Source: Arctopsyche grandis
Taxonomy: Eukaryota > Arthropoda > Insecta > Trichoptera > Hydropsychidae
Reading direction: 5' to 3'
DNA length: 64,000 nucleotides
NCBI RefSeq assembly: GCF_051622035.1
Contig: NC_135355.1
Location: forward strand, 2,046,001 to 2,110,000
Of the stretch, positions 12,101 to 26,900 are shown in pieces (position 1 is the stretch's first letter; each line of letters begins with the position of its first letter). Under the pieces are notes generated by a model. It searched no databases. It was not told the DNA's origin and saw only the letters and a list, made by a program, of their open reading frames with translations. A program made the translations under genes and the position numbers.

Positions 12101-15100
12101 ATACGTGACTATACAACAGGTAAACAGATTAGGCGTCCTGAGAGATCTACCCTTTATAAGGCGGTACGTAGGCGATATAATTCATTCTGGACTTAGCAGT
12201 GACACTGCGTGTATCTCCTGAATCATCAATAAATGCTGTGAAACGACTGTTGGCCTTTTACTTGGATCCTCCACCCACCCCTACGCAACACTGGTCGTCA
12301 GAAGTGGGATCCAAGATGGGCCGTGGAACAAAGTCACCAGCGAAGGAAGAGAAGCTACAGCGAAGCCATCCTCGGGAGCTGTAGGAGAGAGTTCGAGCCA
12401 CGGAGACACGAAATAAAAAAATGCAGTTTTCACTGCAACACACAGAATCGGTCATCACATATTCGGTTGTCGAATTGCAGTTATCACTGCAACTCGACTT
12501 TGACATTATCGGCGGTGGCCGCCGAGAATTCATCGGGATGACGGAAGGAGGTTACGAAACGGGAGGTTTCGTACAAGTGCTGCCGGGAGAGGACAACTTG
12601 GGGCGCTGTCAAGGGCAACATCGAGGAGCAGCATCCGGCAATTGCAGAGTCATCCAAAGGGCGACCGGGGCGAGTGCAGTTCGCCAGTCTACTTACGCCG
12701 CAAGTAGCAAGAATTAGCGGCTGTAGGTGACGACGATCCACGGGAAAGCATCGTCGTCAGAAGAGGAGCGGAGATCGACTACAACTGAGAGATGTCAATT
12801 ACAAGCCACTATTCCCTTCAACTGTATGTTGACGGCAGATGTCAACAAACTGGAAAAAAATCTAGTTGGAAACTAGTCGAGTCTAATTGTAAACTAGTTA
12901 ACCACCTGTTACGTCACAGGTGTCGTCTCGCAAAGAGTCGGAAAGTAAACGGATTGAAATGGAATTCAATCGGAACCATGCAACGGCAGAGAAGCACATT
13001 TATCAGATTGGATAAATTTTGGTTGGTCAGTCGGCGGAGTCAATCAAGTCACTTTTGGGAGGATAGAGGCACCGCTTCAGAGGGAATGTCAACGGAAGCA
13101 CGTTCTGGGTGGAACGTTGGTCTGCAGCAGGATGCTGGGCCACATGAGAGGAAGACGGGGCCACCGCAACAAATTTGGACGTTGGGGAAACAAGTGACTT
13201 GGATCAACCACGTGAGGGCATTTGAAACCGAAGAAACGCCATATCGCGACTTCAACGAGAGAGAGCGGAACAATTGATATACGTCAACATCGAAAAAAAT
13301 CTAGTTGGAAACTAGTGGAAACACGAGTACCTGAAAAAATACATGGACAGTTGCAGCAGTGTTTAGATCATCTCGCAGATGTAACGGGAAAATACATCAG
13401 AAAGAAATGGATTTCAGTTGGGTCAATGGAACGGAAAAGAAGCACATTCAACAGAGTGGCAGACTGTTGGGTGCACATTTACCAAGGTCAATGGAACGGA
13501 AAAGAAACACAACCAGCAGAGTGGCAGACTGAGGTGTGCACATTTTCCAGGGTCAAGGGAACGGAAAAGAAGCACCACCAACAGAGTGGCAGACTGAGGG
13601 GTGCACATTTTCCAGGGTCAACCGTCATTTTTGTGAGGATGGTGGCGATTCTTGTGGGACATGGCTTTGGAGCACGTTCTGGGTTGAACGTTGGTCTGCA
13701 GCAGGATGCTGGGCCACATGACATAGGAACACTGGGCCACCGTAGCAAATTTGGACGATGGTGACACGAGGGCCAAGTCACTTTTGTGAGGATGGGAGCG
13801 ATTCTTGTGGGACATGGCTTTGGAGCACGTTCTGGGTTGAACGTTGGTCTGCAGCAGGATGCTGGGCCACATGACAGGAATACGGGGCTGCCATAGCAAA
13901 TTTGGACTTTGGTGATACGAGCAACATGGACCAAACACGTGAGAAATTTTGGACCGAAGAGCTAACAAATAATGATTTCCAAGTGTAGAACATCGGATGA
14001 CTAATTTTAGGCGATTAGAAATGTAATGCAATTGTTTCCATTGTAAAGGTGTCGTAAATTGAAGTTTAACGAAAGTTTAATGTAACTGTTTCCATTGTAA
14101 AGGTGACGTAAAGTGAAGTGTAACGAAAGTTTAATGTAATTGTTTCCATTGTAAAGTTGACGTAAATTGAAGTTTAACGAAGGTTTAATGTAATTGTTTC
14201 AATTGTAAAGGTGACGTTAATCTAACTGTAACAGAATTAGAATTGTAAAGGTAACGGTAGTAGAATTTAAATGTCATTGTTTCCATTGTAGCTGTAAAGA
14301 TAACGGCTGTAATTGTAAATGTAACTGTGACTGATATCGGAGATAAATGTAACTACTGTAGATTTATCAGTTATGATTTGTTGGTCAATCGGGACGATTT
14401 GACCTAAGAGGGAGGCAAGGTTACGTACGCCGTGGATTGAGCGAATTGTACTTAGACCAACGGATATCTGTTATCGGTTAACTAAATGCATGCACTTAAT
14501 TCCAAAGATTATATCTGGACTCTAAGTGCATTTAGGCTAAACAATGACCGTTATTAGTTATTTCTCAGAATCGGTATGGGAAGATCCAATGTCTTGGAAA
14601 TACATATCCGAATACGTGACTATACAACAGGTAAACAGATTAGGCGTCCTGAGAGATCTACCCTTTATAAGGCGGTACGTAGGCGATATAATTCATTCTG
14701 GACGGAGCAGTGACCGTGCGTGTATCTCCTGAATCATCAATAAATGCTGTGAAACGACTGTTGGCCTTTTTCTTGGATCCTCCACCCACCCCTATGCAAC
14801 AATATCAATGAATAAAACGTGCGTAATTCAAAATTAGCATACATGATACAAGTATTATTAAATGAATTTGCACAGCAATATAAAACAAGGTTAATATTCA
14901 CCAGCTGGATGTATTCTCCATATCAATAGCTTGAAAGCATTTGCCGATCATCTTCTTCAATATACAATTGAAAAGGTTGCACATAATTAAACAAACACTG
15001 ATATTTATTTTCGATTTCGCTTCAAATTATACAAATTAATTTTAAAATGCAAATTCACTAATGAATTTGTTTTTCACACGCGGAGGAAAATTTCAACACA

Positions 15101-18100
15101 ACTAAATAATTAAAATTATTATAAAAAATCACTTTATATTACAATTTAATTAAGTTTGGATTTATTTGCAAATGAAAAATTGTACTGATTGATTTTATTT
15201 GATAATGAATTTAAACGTTAAAAATTCCCGATCAAATTGGAGGCTCGACCATTTTTCTTCGACTGAAATCGGATGAAGATAAACAAGTAAATAATCTTTT
15301 TAAATTCAAATTAAAATATTTTTGTTATTTACTTTAACTCTATTAATTTGCAGTAACGTTAAAACCTTTCACAATTTAGAAATCTCCACATTGCAATAAA
15401 TACAGAGGGTTTTAGTTCGATGGGAGGATAAGCCAAAGTCTTTCGTCGATTCGAGAGAATGGATTGGAAGTTTTGAAGTATACATATGAATACAAATTGT
15501 AAATTTTGTGTTCAAATATTTTCTAATTATCTAGAGATTATTTGTTTTTAGGTAGGAATTATTATTGATGAAATATTTGACATTTCCTGTAAAGTGCTTT
15601 ACAAGAGTATATCTATACAATTTGCGAGCATTCTGAAATTATGTACTTCATGCCCCATGATGATCGGTGATGATAAAGACTGTTCCCCGAAAGCTTTTTT
15701 GGCTGTTTATATTGATGATGATAAAACACACTTGTTAGTAGTGGTACGTTTGGAATTTTGCCAAAAATATATACATATGTGTATATATTTTTCAATTTTT
15801 AATTGTGTACAGGGCCTCCGAGAGGAATCCCGAGCCCTGGGATAGATAACTTCAGGCCCTATGACAAACTAAAAAAAGATCTTGTACATAGATATTATAC
15901 ATTCTTAATGTGCGAAGAATTTATCAGAGCTATTAAAGAAATACCTATATATTGGGTGTTATCTTTTAAAATAATTGAATAAGATAGTATGATATTACAG
16001 GTACGATTTCGCATCAACACAAAGAATGCGTGGATCGAAAAATAATAAACATTTGGCTTTAAATGAATACATATATTTTTATGTAGAATAATATAAAAGG
16101 TCTTAATGAGTTAGTCGGACGACCCAACACGGGCCCCTCGAGTAGTCCGTGCCCTGGAACTTTACCACAACGAGGTGAAGTTAATAATTTTACGTTAATC
16201 TAATATATAATTTTGAAAGAGACTTTGTATGTGAGTATGTAATTATTTTTGGTTGGGAACTTCGAAAATAAAACAAAGTTTCTATGACGACGATTCTTTA
16301 AATAAATTTAATAAAAAAACAAGTGTATATTTACTATTGGATTCGCCATGTTTAAGCTGTTTATATTACAAACACTGAGCGAAGCCGGGTAAAACAACCA
16401 GTAATTAATAATTTTACGTCACGATCCCACCTACGACTTTGTAACAAATATTATACTTACCTTATTTTTAATAAACCTGTGGTTTTGAAACCCGATACAA
16501 TGTAATTAAACGACATTTTTGAATATAAGGACGTAAATACGCGACTGTCTTTATTAATTCTCGAGAATTTTCCTAAAATAATCAATGATTTTTAAATTAC
16601 ATGTAATATGTAATAAAATTCCACGACTTACTTGATATAGTTAACAAAAACATTGTACGCCAACTTTGCATACAAATTCCAAACGTATAGAAACTTAAAC
16701 ATTGACATTAGAACAGAAAGTCACATTTTATTCTTTAAATAGATTTTTTTAATTAAATGTGAATTTTCATCACATTTGAGAGATTAATGTGATGTAATTT
16801 TTTATTACATTGATTAAATTCACACACATTTGTGTGCTATGAATGTATGTGATTCCAATAATTCAATAAATTAGGTTATACATATGTATGTATGTACATT
16901 TTTAGTGACATTTCTTAATTCCTTTAATTTTTTATATTTTGAAAATAGCTATTATTTTTATTACTGACAACTTTAAACGTTCGCAAGAATATTTGATCTT
17001 ACTAAAATCGATAAGTCGGAGTCGGAGTCGAAGCATTAGGTAAGAGTCATAGTCGGAGTCGATAGATTTCAAAACGACTGCCCTTATTTTATCTTATAAT
17101 AAAATTCTCTGTCTTAAAAGTAAAATATTAATCATCGCTATTTTATCAATAAGTGACGTACATAATTTAATAAATAATACGCAATCAATATTTTTTGAAT
17201 TCTTTATATTTATAAACGTATTTTCAATTACATTATCACATTCACAAGTATGCAAAACATTTTTTGAGCAATATTAATTTAAGTTTCATAATATTATCCG
17301 TGAGTTGTATACATATAAATACATAAATACGATAGAACTCATAAATAATTTCGCTTTAATTCTCACACACACACACACAATCAACGGTAACTTAGCAGAA
17401 ACAAAACATACCTAGCCAAATGTGACGATCTTGGATATTAAGGTAGTTTCTAATGATTGAAAATATCAACACTAAAGTAAATACAAATTTAACAGTATTA
17501 ATCTAAATTGTTCACAGAGTTAGTCTTGTCGTGAATTACAAAAGCTTTTCTTTCAAGGTATAACGATTGAAATGCTTAGAATTAGTATATTGAAATGAAA
17601 CATATATATAATGTATATTTTTATTGCTGTTTAGATATCACACTTGCGAATCTATTGTATAAAAAATTATTTAGAATTGATTTGATCACTTGAGCCTTCC
17701 ACGTGTGCATTTATTTTGTCTACGTCAGTCGGACTGATTTCAATTATAATCTTCAAGGTCTTTGTGAGCCTTATTATAGTATAATTATTGTTGTACGTAT
17801 TGAGTAGTATTGCTATTATTTTTATTTCCATATAGCAAAAGATAAAGTGCTGGTTTTTTTTTTTATATAAAATGATGAGTATTGGAATGTGTATAAGAAT
17901 ACTCTTTAAACTCGAGAAAAAATGATTTCGACAACAAAGCATCAATACAAATTTATATTTTGATGGAAATCTATAATTGCTCTCTTTTATTATCATTAAA
18001 ATATGCTACATGTGTTAATCTTTATATTAAATTTTACATATGAGTATATAAAAGATCGAAATTGTTATATTTTTACTAGTTTAAAGGTGAAACTCTGATG

Positions 18101-20879
18101 TATTCTTATGTACACGATGAGACCTTAATCGAATGACTAAACGAATATTTGAAAATCATTACGCTTCCTAAATATTTTTACATTTATTTAACTACTTAAG
18201 TACTGTATGTAGGAAAGGTCGTCGGACAGACATTTCCGATGATCGATTCTGTGATATATTCAGAACCTTCGATAACCTTTTATACAATGACATATACAAA
18301 ATGTGATCTAGATATTTCATTTGTAAATTAATGATTGATTTACTTCTTTTTTTGGAATATCTTTTCTGATCACAGCTCGATATGTGCATATGTATGTGTC
18401 CAATTACTAGTTTTACATTACTTAACTCAGCTCAAAGTTGATTGTGTCAATGAAAATGCTATATTATTTTTAAACTAAGTGCCGTTTTTGATAACTAACA
18501 TACACACGTTACATTAATCGGCAGTGAATATGCAAAATCTACATCGTCTAAGTTGAATTTTTCGATTTTTTTTTTTTTATAACATAAATACATACAATAA
18601 TAACAATAATAGTAATGGAAACTGAAAGAGAATATACGTACATAGTTTTCACACGCTGTAAATCACTCAGTTTTATATTTTCTTTTCCGGATAAAAGTAT
18701 TTCAATTTCCGGATAAAACTCGCCCAATTTAATTACGAAACATGCTTAATAAAATGAAAATATGAAACGCTCTTACAATTTAACAATTTTTCAGAATATA
18801 TCACATTGTTTTAACAACATTTAACAGATTTCATGAAAACTTTTCAGATTTGCAAATGCATACATACAATGTATGTATATTATATTAAGCTTTAACATGT
18901 TATTTACTCATTTGAGTGTCGTATAAATTTCACTTTTAGAGAAAATAGTTATTTTGAATGATTATCTGGCGAGTTTTCATAATATCCATCAAATTATAAC
19001 AAAAACACAACAGGAAAAACAAAACAGTACTTCAGCTAAGTAGGCATATTCCTAATATGTGCAGTGGAAGAGCAAACGAGGGATGTTTTTGGTCCTTAGC
19101 AAGTGTAGCATCCCGCTAAATTGATTAATTAATCACTTCCCCTGCCACCGAAATCAGCAGTGGCTACAATTTTCAATAATGATTTCAGTATTAAATTAAA
19201 TTAAAAAATAGTTTCATAAATAATAAAACATAGAAACTTTCATAGTGACATACAGGAAACAGCGCCTAGTAAAATGAGCATTTAAAATATCAGTATCTTA
19301 ACTTTTTCACTATTTCGATCGTCCCTCTCATCCTGCATCATTCTAATTCATATATACATTATGCTTACTAGCTGTTTTCTCAGTTTGGTTGTTTTTTTCG
19401 TAACACAATACTCAAAATGACTTAGCTCGTTCGTCATTTCAACATTTTTTACGTCAGTTTATATTGATCTCTTTCATATGTGTTCCGTCGATGATGATGA
19501 TGGTATGTATATACATATTTTTATACATATTGGCTCCTTTAGTCTTGTTTAATTCCATTTGCGGTTGCCGTTGCGATCCCATTCACTTCCAACTCCCGTC
19601 TGTTGATTTGATACCTAAAAATAGAATTTCTTTGTTGTAATTATGTACAATATACATTTATATTATTTGTAATACACACGATATAATATAATTGATAGTA
19701 ATAAGGTTTGTAATTTTAGTAGAAGTGCCTCTCAAATTCAACGATGCAATTTAGTATTGTATTGGGTCACTGATTTAACCTTTCTAAACTATCTAGCTTT
19801 TATGCTGCTCATATAATATGTAGTATCATTCTTTCATGTACCTATGTATATACTTATTGAATAAAAAGTGTTAAAAACATATCTACAGCATTCTCTTTGA
19901 AACAAGACGCAAAAAATTTCATGTTAGTCAAAAACATCAATTCCATTGACCGGAAAATTTAAAAGTGCGTTTCAGGCCATACATAAAATAATCGTGTTAT
20001 TATGCAATATCATTTTTGAATTCTAAAATTCCAAAGCAAAATATGTAATCTAAAAAGTTCTTATTCTAAATATCACATCTAGAAAGAGGTAGGAAATCTC
20101 ATATCTTTATTCTTCCACTCCAAAACTATAATCATTAAAAGTTTACAAGTGGCTTTAAATACATAGCAATTATGTAATGTATAGCAATGTCAGTAATGAA
20201 AAAATGAGTAAATTACAGTGAAAACACTAGATATACAGAAGCCGATATCATTGATATAGGTTTCCGTATAATATGTACATACATATAAATTTGACATTAT
20301 CTGAACCATAAATGCCACATCGAAGTACTCGAATTGAAAAATGTATACTGTATATATGATGTTTGATTTAATACTGTATTATATTACTATATATATATAT
20401 ATATATATATACTAGTTCACTTTCATTTGCAAATTTGGATTTGATCATTGTCGGCGAATGATAAAGCTAAAACAAAGCAGTTTCCTTCAATCACTAAGTG
20501 AATTCACACACGAAAACTTCTAAAAGCATGTTTTTTTTTTTGTAAAATGTTTATATAGTGTTTGTTCATAAACGAAGCCAGAAGATGTTTTGCTCATAAA
20601 ATAAGCAAAAAGAACTCTAAATGCAGCCCGTTTGAACTTTTTGGCAGACCTGTGACTGGAGTGGTCTTCGGATCGTTTCAGCACTCGTAAACATGAGCGA
20701 GTCGGCGAATAGTTGATTTGTATTTCTCATCAAATACAAGAGCTTTCTATAATCCGTGCTAATGATTAAAATACCTTTTAATGTTTATCGTAAAGTGTGT
20801 ATAAAAATGATTAATTAAATTTGTTGAATGCATATCGGAGTAGATGTAGTAAAATATACAACCCTCCATCATAGGAATG

Positions 20880-20946
<67 letters not shown>

Positions 20947-23900
20947 TTAAATGATTTGATGTGAAAGTATAATATTACACAAATGATTGGAAAATATATT
21001 TGAAATGGCCATATATTTACCAAACAACGAGTCTTCCGCTGAGCATGAAGAAAAAGACGAGCGCCGGAGCTGATCTGTCGAATGGATCTCCTACCATATA
21101 GTGCGAATATGCTGCCAGCACCATTAAACATAGTAATCCAATGTTTGCTCCGTTTTTAATTTTATCTGGAAAAAGCATGGGTAAAAATACGTAAATTAAA
21201 TATATATATATTTTAGCAGAAAATGAGTGAATAAATAAAAAAAATGTATCTCACGATTTGGTATAGCGGCCATTGCTAAACCAAAAATGATCTCCAAAGA
21301 ACCAACAACTCTCCGATACCATTTTGATGGTACTTTGAAATCTAAAGCTTCAGTTAAAGGAAATACTTTTGCGTATTTTACATATTCTTTCCTCTGTAAC
21401 AATCAAATATAGCATTTATTTATGTGTTATTTTTTTTAATTTATTGCACTGAGCAACAAAAAAAATTACTGGAGCGGAAACTTATCAATCTTTGATAAGT
21501 TTGACCCACTGAATTCGAATATGGCAATAGTTTTTGTAATCTTACTCTCATTTAAGAGATATGAGCGTTTAAATAAAATGTGCAATTTAAAAATCTAGTA
21601 TTGCTGGGCCAAAAATAAGTGTTGGGTGTTTTTTCTATTGATTGTGATTTTTTATTGCTTTGAACTACTTATAAATAATTATTTAGCGAATTTTAAAAGT
21701 CAAAAATATATTTTGTTCCGTAGTATTATAAGCTAATTTCGAAAATTTTTCACTTTACCCCGTTTATAAGGATTGGTTTATTTTGTCAATATTTTTTGTT
21801 TTATCCAAACGTACTAATTCAAGCGGTTAATGATTTTTAATTGACTTAAAAAGTATTGATGTTTAAAGACTACTAGGGTAATGCAGAAGCGAGATGAAGA
21901 ATGGAGAGCGCATCACTCCATCTCATTCGCTCACGAGCAATGAGCGTGAGCCTAGAAAATTTCATATTGTAATTTAAAATCATTAACCGATCGAATTAAT
22001 ACGTCCAGATAAAATAAAAATATATTGAAATTGAAAACAAACCCTTATAAATGTGGTAAAGTCTAAAACTAGTAAAATTATCTCTTATATTACGAAAAAA
22101 CATGTTGACTTTGAAAATTTGCTAGATAATAAATTATATTTATTTTAATGCAACAAAACTTTCAATCAATAGAAAAAACCTTTGAATATTAACAGATTCC
22201 AATACTCACTTTTGGCATAACAATACTCATACCTCTTAAATGAGAGTAAACCAACAAAAATTATTGTCATACTCGAATTCAGTGGGTCAAATGTGACCGC
22301 CAGTGTAGTAAAGATTGATTAGTCTCCGCTCCGGTACGAAAATAACGGGATTTTTTGTTGCTCACTGTAATAAATGCATGACGTTCAAGCAATACAGCAA
22401 TCAGTATATAATGTAATAATGTACATACATAGATTTTTATAATAACAAAAAAATTATATAAAATAAATAAAAAGTTGTCGGTATATAACTATGGGGGCGA
22501 AAGAAATGAACTGACGGTATTGTTGTAAGCACCCTGATTTAATAAGACGGGCGGGAAGTAAAGTATAGCTACCAACATGGTCGAATCGGTCCTAACTCGC
22601 AGAATGGCGACCACAACTCGATCATGTTGTAGAGCCCCTACAAAACTATAAACGTAATTATTAACAAGTCATAATTATATTTATTGGAAATCGCTCAGAA
22701 GGTGACCAAAAAATTGGCTATATATATGTATATATAATATAAACAATATAATTATGTCAACAGTTCCGGTCTGACAAAGAGTTATAAGTTCTAATATAAA
22801 TGGTTAGTAAATAAACACGTAAGCTATGCCACAAACACCACATCGAATTTATTGTTCAAAACTGAAATATCTCATTGACATTGGGGATTTATAAAAAAAG
22901 CCCTTCTTACCCATGACCCACATGTTTCAGTGAGTGGATTTAAAAATAAAATCTCATATTTTGCCCACATCAATATTTTTTTATTAAATACAACTACAAT
23001 TCAATATTTCTATTAAGAACCTATTTCATTTGTAACTGGTTGTAAATAAATAAATAAAAAATGTACTTTTTACGTGAGAGAGCATGCATACCAAATTTGG
23101 TGGTTCTTCAAAAAAAACGATGGATATTATACAATTCATATTTATACAATAAGTTTGATGTAGTTTTAGGAAAAGGCCATCTTTTCTATACGCAAACTTG
23201 TGCCAATTTAGTCTTTCAACCCACTCTGCTATAACCGTCACCTTGGTAATGTAACTCACCCACGTGTTTTCCATTCGACCCCTTCCCATATTTTATACAA
23301 ATGCGAACTTTTCAGATTATTTTTAGTGTCTTTCTCATAGACCCTTTTTGTCGGCCACATTTCAAGGCTAATTTTTCAGACCACCCAGCACAAATTTAAG
23401 TGATTTTCATAATCTTTCGTAATAGAGACCGTTTCATTTACGAAAACACACACAAAAGCAACGGTAAGTACACGATTCTTCAAATACAAACTGAAGCATG
23501 TTTTGCTTGGAGTGCAGATAGGCCTTCATAAATGGAACGATCTGTACTGCTAACTACCCGACTTTAGGACTACCAAGCTTCTCTATTATTAGTTATTACT
23601 AGAGGTAGGATAGTCACAGTGCTATCCATTGTTCGGCAAACCTTTAAAAATGCATTTACAACCTTTGAACAATACACGGCCCCCTCAGGCTCCGGTGACT
23701 AGTTATTACCAGAGATCAACGGACAAGTTTTTTTCGCTCACAAAAAATGGTTCACTATTGTCCTACAAAGCAATAGAGTAAAAAAAAGGTTGAAAATAGT
23801 GCTTTTTGCACAAAAAATGGTTCATTATTGTCAATTACTATTTTAAACCATGCTTTTTTATTCTCTTGCCTTGTAAACTAATGAAGCAGTCAATTTTTAT

Positions 23901-26900
23901 TTGAAAAGTATCCAGCCAATGCCGAAGACTAATAATTACATTTCATATTCAGCGTTTCATCATTTATTTTTAGATGAAAAGCTTTAGAATTCTCTTCTAT
24001 TCTAACCATTCTTATGCACCTTTAATTTAGTATTCTACTCATTGGGTTTGGATTATTCGCTTAGCTCTCTACCGCATTCTCTTGGGTACTATTCCAATGT
24101 AATGCCAGTTGTAATAATAGTCATAAACTTCATAAATGCAAGAGGCTTTAAGGTCTGGCCGCACTATGCGTCAACCGAACGATCCGACACCACAACAGTG
24201 TGCGACAATATTAGGCAAACCGCACTTGAACGACAGTGATGCGACACTACACAGTAAATTATGTCAATCATTCGTTCGGTACCTCTGAGCAAGATGGACG
24301 AAATGGATGCTATTATTGTATCTTTGATATGCGAGGAAGAAGAACAATCGAGAAAAAACAAAAGATTATGGCTACATGCTATTTCAAAGTCACTATATGA
24401 AGAAGGAGAATAATTGTCGCAAGGCAACCCCACTCAACGCCACTTGCGTCACGTCGCGAACGACACCTTGGGTCAAAGTTGGTCGGAAAGTTAACTTTAA
24501 CGCATGATGTCGTTCTACGTCATGCGACTGTCGCGCAGTGCGTTATGTCTCATACAATTTCATACAAACAATATTTGGTCGCGTACTGTTTTGAAGTGTC
24601 GGATCGTTCGGTTGTCGCATAGTGCGGTCAGACTTTTAATATAATTTTTTGACGTTGACCTTCATTATTTTTATTACAAGCCCATTCTAAGTTTCACTTC
24701 AATATCGATTCAGTATCTATTCCTACAGTCTTCCGATCGTTATGATACTTTGCCATTTTGTGCGCTTTGGTTAACGATGGAAATTTAAATCGTTTCTGAT
24801 AGTTCGATGGTGAAAAATAATCATAGTAGACACGTTTAAAATATGCTAAAATCTTGACGTCTAATGGCAAGTTGCCGTATTTGCTCTTCACTTGTAAAAG
24901 TATAGTAAAAAAACGTTTTTTGGAGGATTAACTGTGAAACTTTTCTGTTAACAAATCTTTGGATTTCCAAATTTATTACTATTCTTTTTACCTCCCCCCC
25001 CCCCCCCTTCAAATGACTTCACTGACTTGTGACCCACGGGCTAGTTCTAAAACAAATAATCAACGAAATTTGACCCAATTCGCAAAAAGGTTCGCCATCA
25101 CTGATATATACAATCAAGGAGTGTGGCATAAAGACCTGAACTCTCGAATCAGGATTTTTCTTTGGAATAGTCAAAGTGTAAGACGTAAGATGTAAGAAAC
25201 GAGGGAAGATCTACAGTGCAAACCAGAACTTCAGGCTTGGATCAACACCCATCCTTCAATTCTATGCAGTATGTATAGCAATCTTCGAGCGATGAATGTA
25301 TCCTTCAGTTCATGAGTTGACACTAAGCCGTTTGTTTGTTCGTCGCAGCCCCCGAGAACGCAACCTACCCTCATGTATCGATAGCACAATTAAACATCCA
25401 CCCTAGACAATGGTTTGAGCCGTCATAAGCGAAAAAAAGGTCCAGGGCCCATTTATTTCATTAGTGAGTCCATGAATGGGGACCAATATTTAAATATGCT
25501 AAAGACACATCTGGTGCCTCACATAAAGCCTGGTGGTATCCTTGATCCTGACAGCACTTATAAAAATACATTTACATAAGTACGACAGCGCTCCTTGTCA
25601 TCGAGCTTAGATGAAAAATATTGCAAAAGTGGTAAAACTTTTCGAAAAAATTATATTATTTTGATTTTTTAAATTTTTATGCCGGGTCTAGTAGGCTACA
25701 GACGACCCGCCACTGATAATGGGGAATATGTCGCAATAGATCATTAAGTTAATATTCAAACTGTTAGAAAAAGTATTCTAAGCATAGATATAGAATACAT
25801 AGATATGCCTTTACATACAAATTTCGTTGGAGATCTTGTCGCCATTAACTGAGGGGTGCGGGGGGTTTAACTAGCGGGGAAGTGGTGAAAAAAAAGGAAG
25901 GAACGCAAAAAAAGCAGTGGTCAGCAACCAGTTAATGTACATATGTACATGCACTGAAATTTTATTTTATTTATAACTTTATTTTATCGGACACTCCGCG
26001 TGACAGTAAACCAAACTAATAAAGTCATATTAAGAAAAAAATATTTAGCTATACACACTATATTTAACTACAAATGTATGTTACTATAATAAAACCATCA
26101 TTAACTATTACAATATTTAAATATTAGTAACTTCCACAAGGATCAATTTTAAAGCTGACACTTTAATATTTAGTACATTGTTTGTAGTTTTAAACTTAAT
26201 GTCGATTTCTGAATTTCCTTCAGTGCCAACAAGATATACGTGTGCATTTAGAGACATCTGTAGCAGAGGTTGTCGACCGCTGTTCAATCACTGCATACAA
26301 CACTATATACATCGCGCCGATATTTCATTATATGTTAAAATACTACTATAATTGAAGACATTATATATTAATTCTTACTTATGATATGTGATGCCATCCG
26401 CCTTTTTATGTTTTCTTGAGTAATTGTAACACAATTTCACTAAATACGTTGGCATTTTCGAAAAATATCAATCGACCTACCGACTTAGAAGCTAACTAGC
26501 TACTGAGAGAGAGTGTGCCTGCACTGTACTTTCTTTTGTGTGTTCATGCACCAACAGGGTGATCGGCTTAGAGCGTCAGGGCGTATCTATGTATTCTATA
26601 TCTATGGTTGCTCTTAAAGTTATATAGTATTGCATATAAATTAGGATTTTGAGGTTATGTTCAACAACGAGGGGCATATTGGGAGAATGGAGAATTAAGT
26701 TCAACGTTTTAAGGTATACAATTTTATTATGATGTGTTTATATATAGTTATATACAAAAACATGATAACGAATAATATTTGAATTGCATACTAGGTTTCG
26801 AATGTAAGCAAATAATCATATAATATATAGTACTTGAAAAAAATTCAGTATTATAATTTTCCATAGTGGAGTTCTTAAACCGAATTTGTCAAAGAAGTAG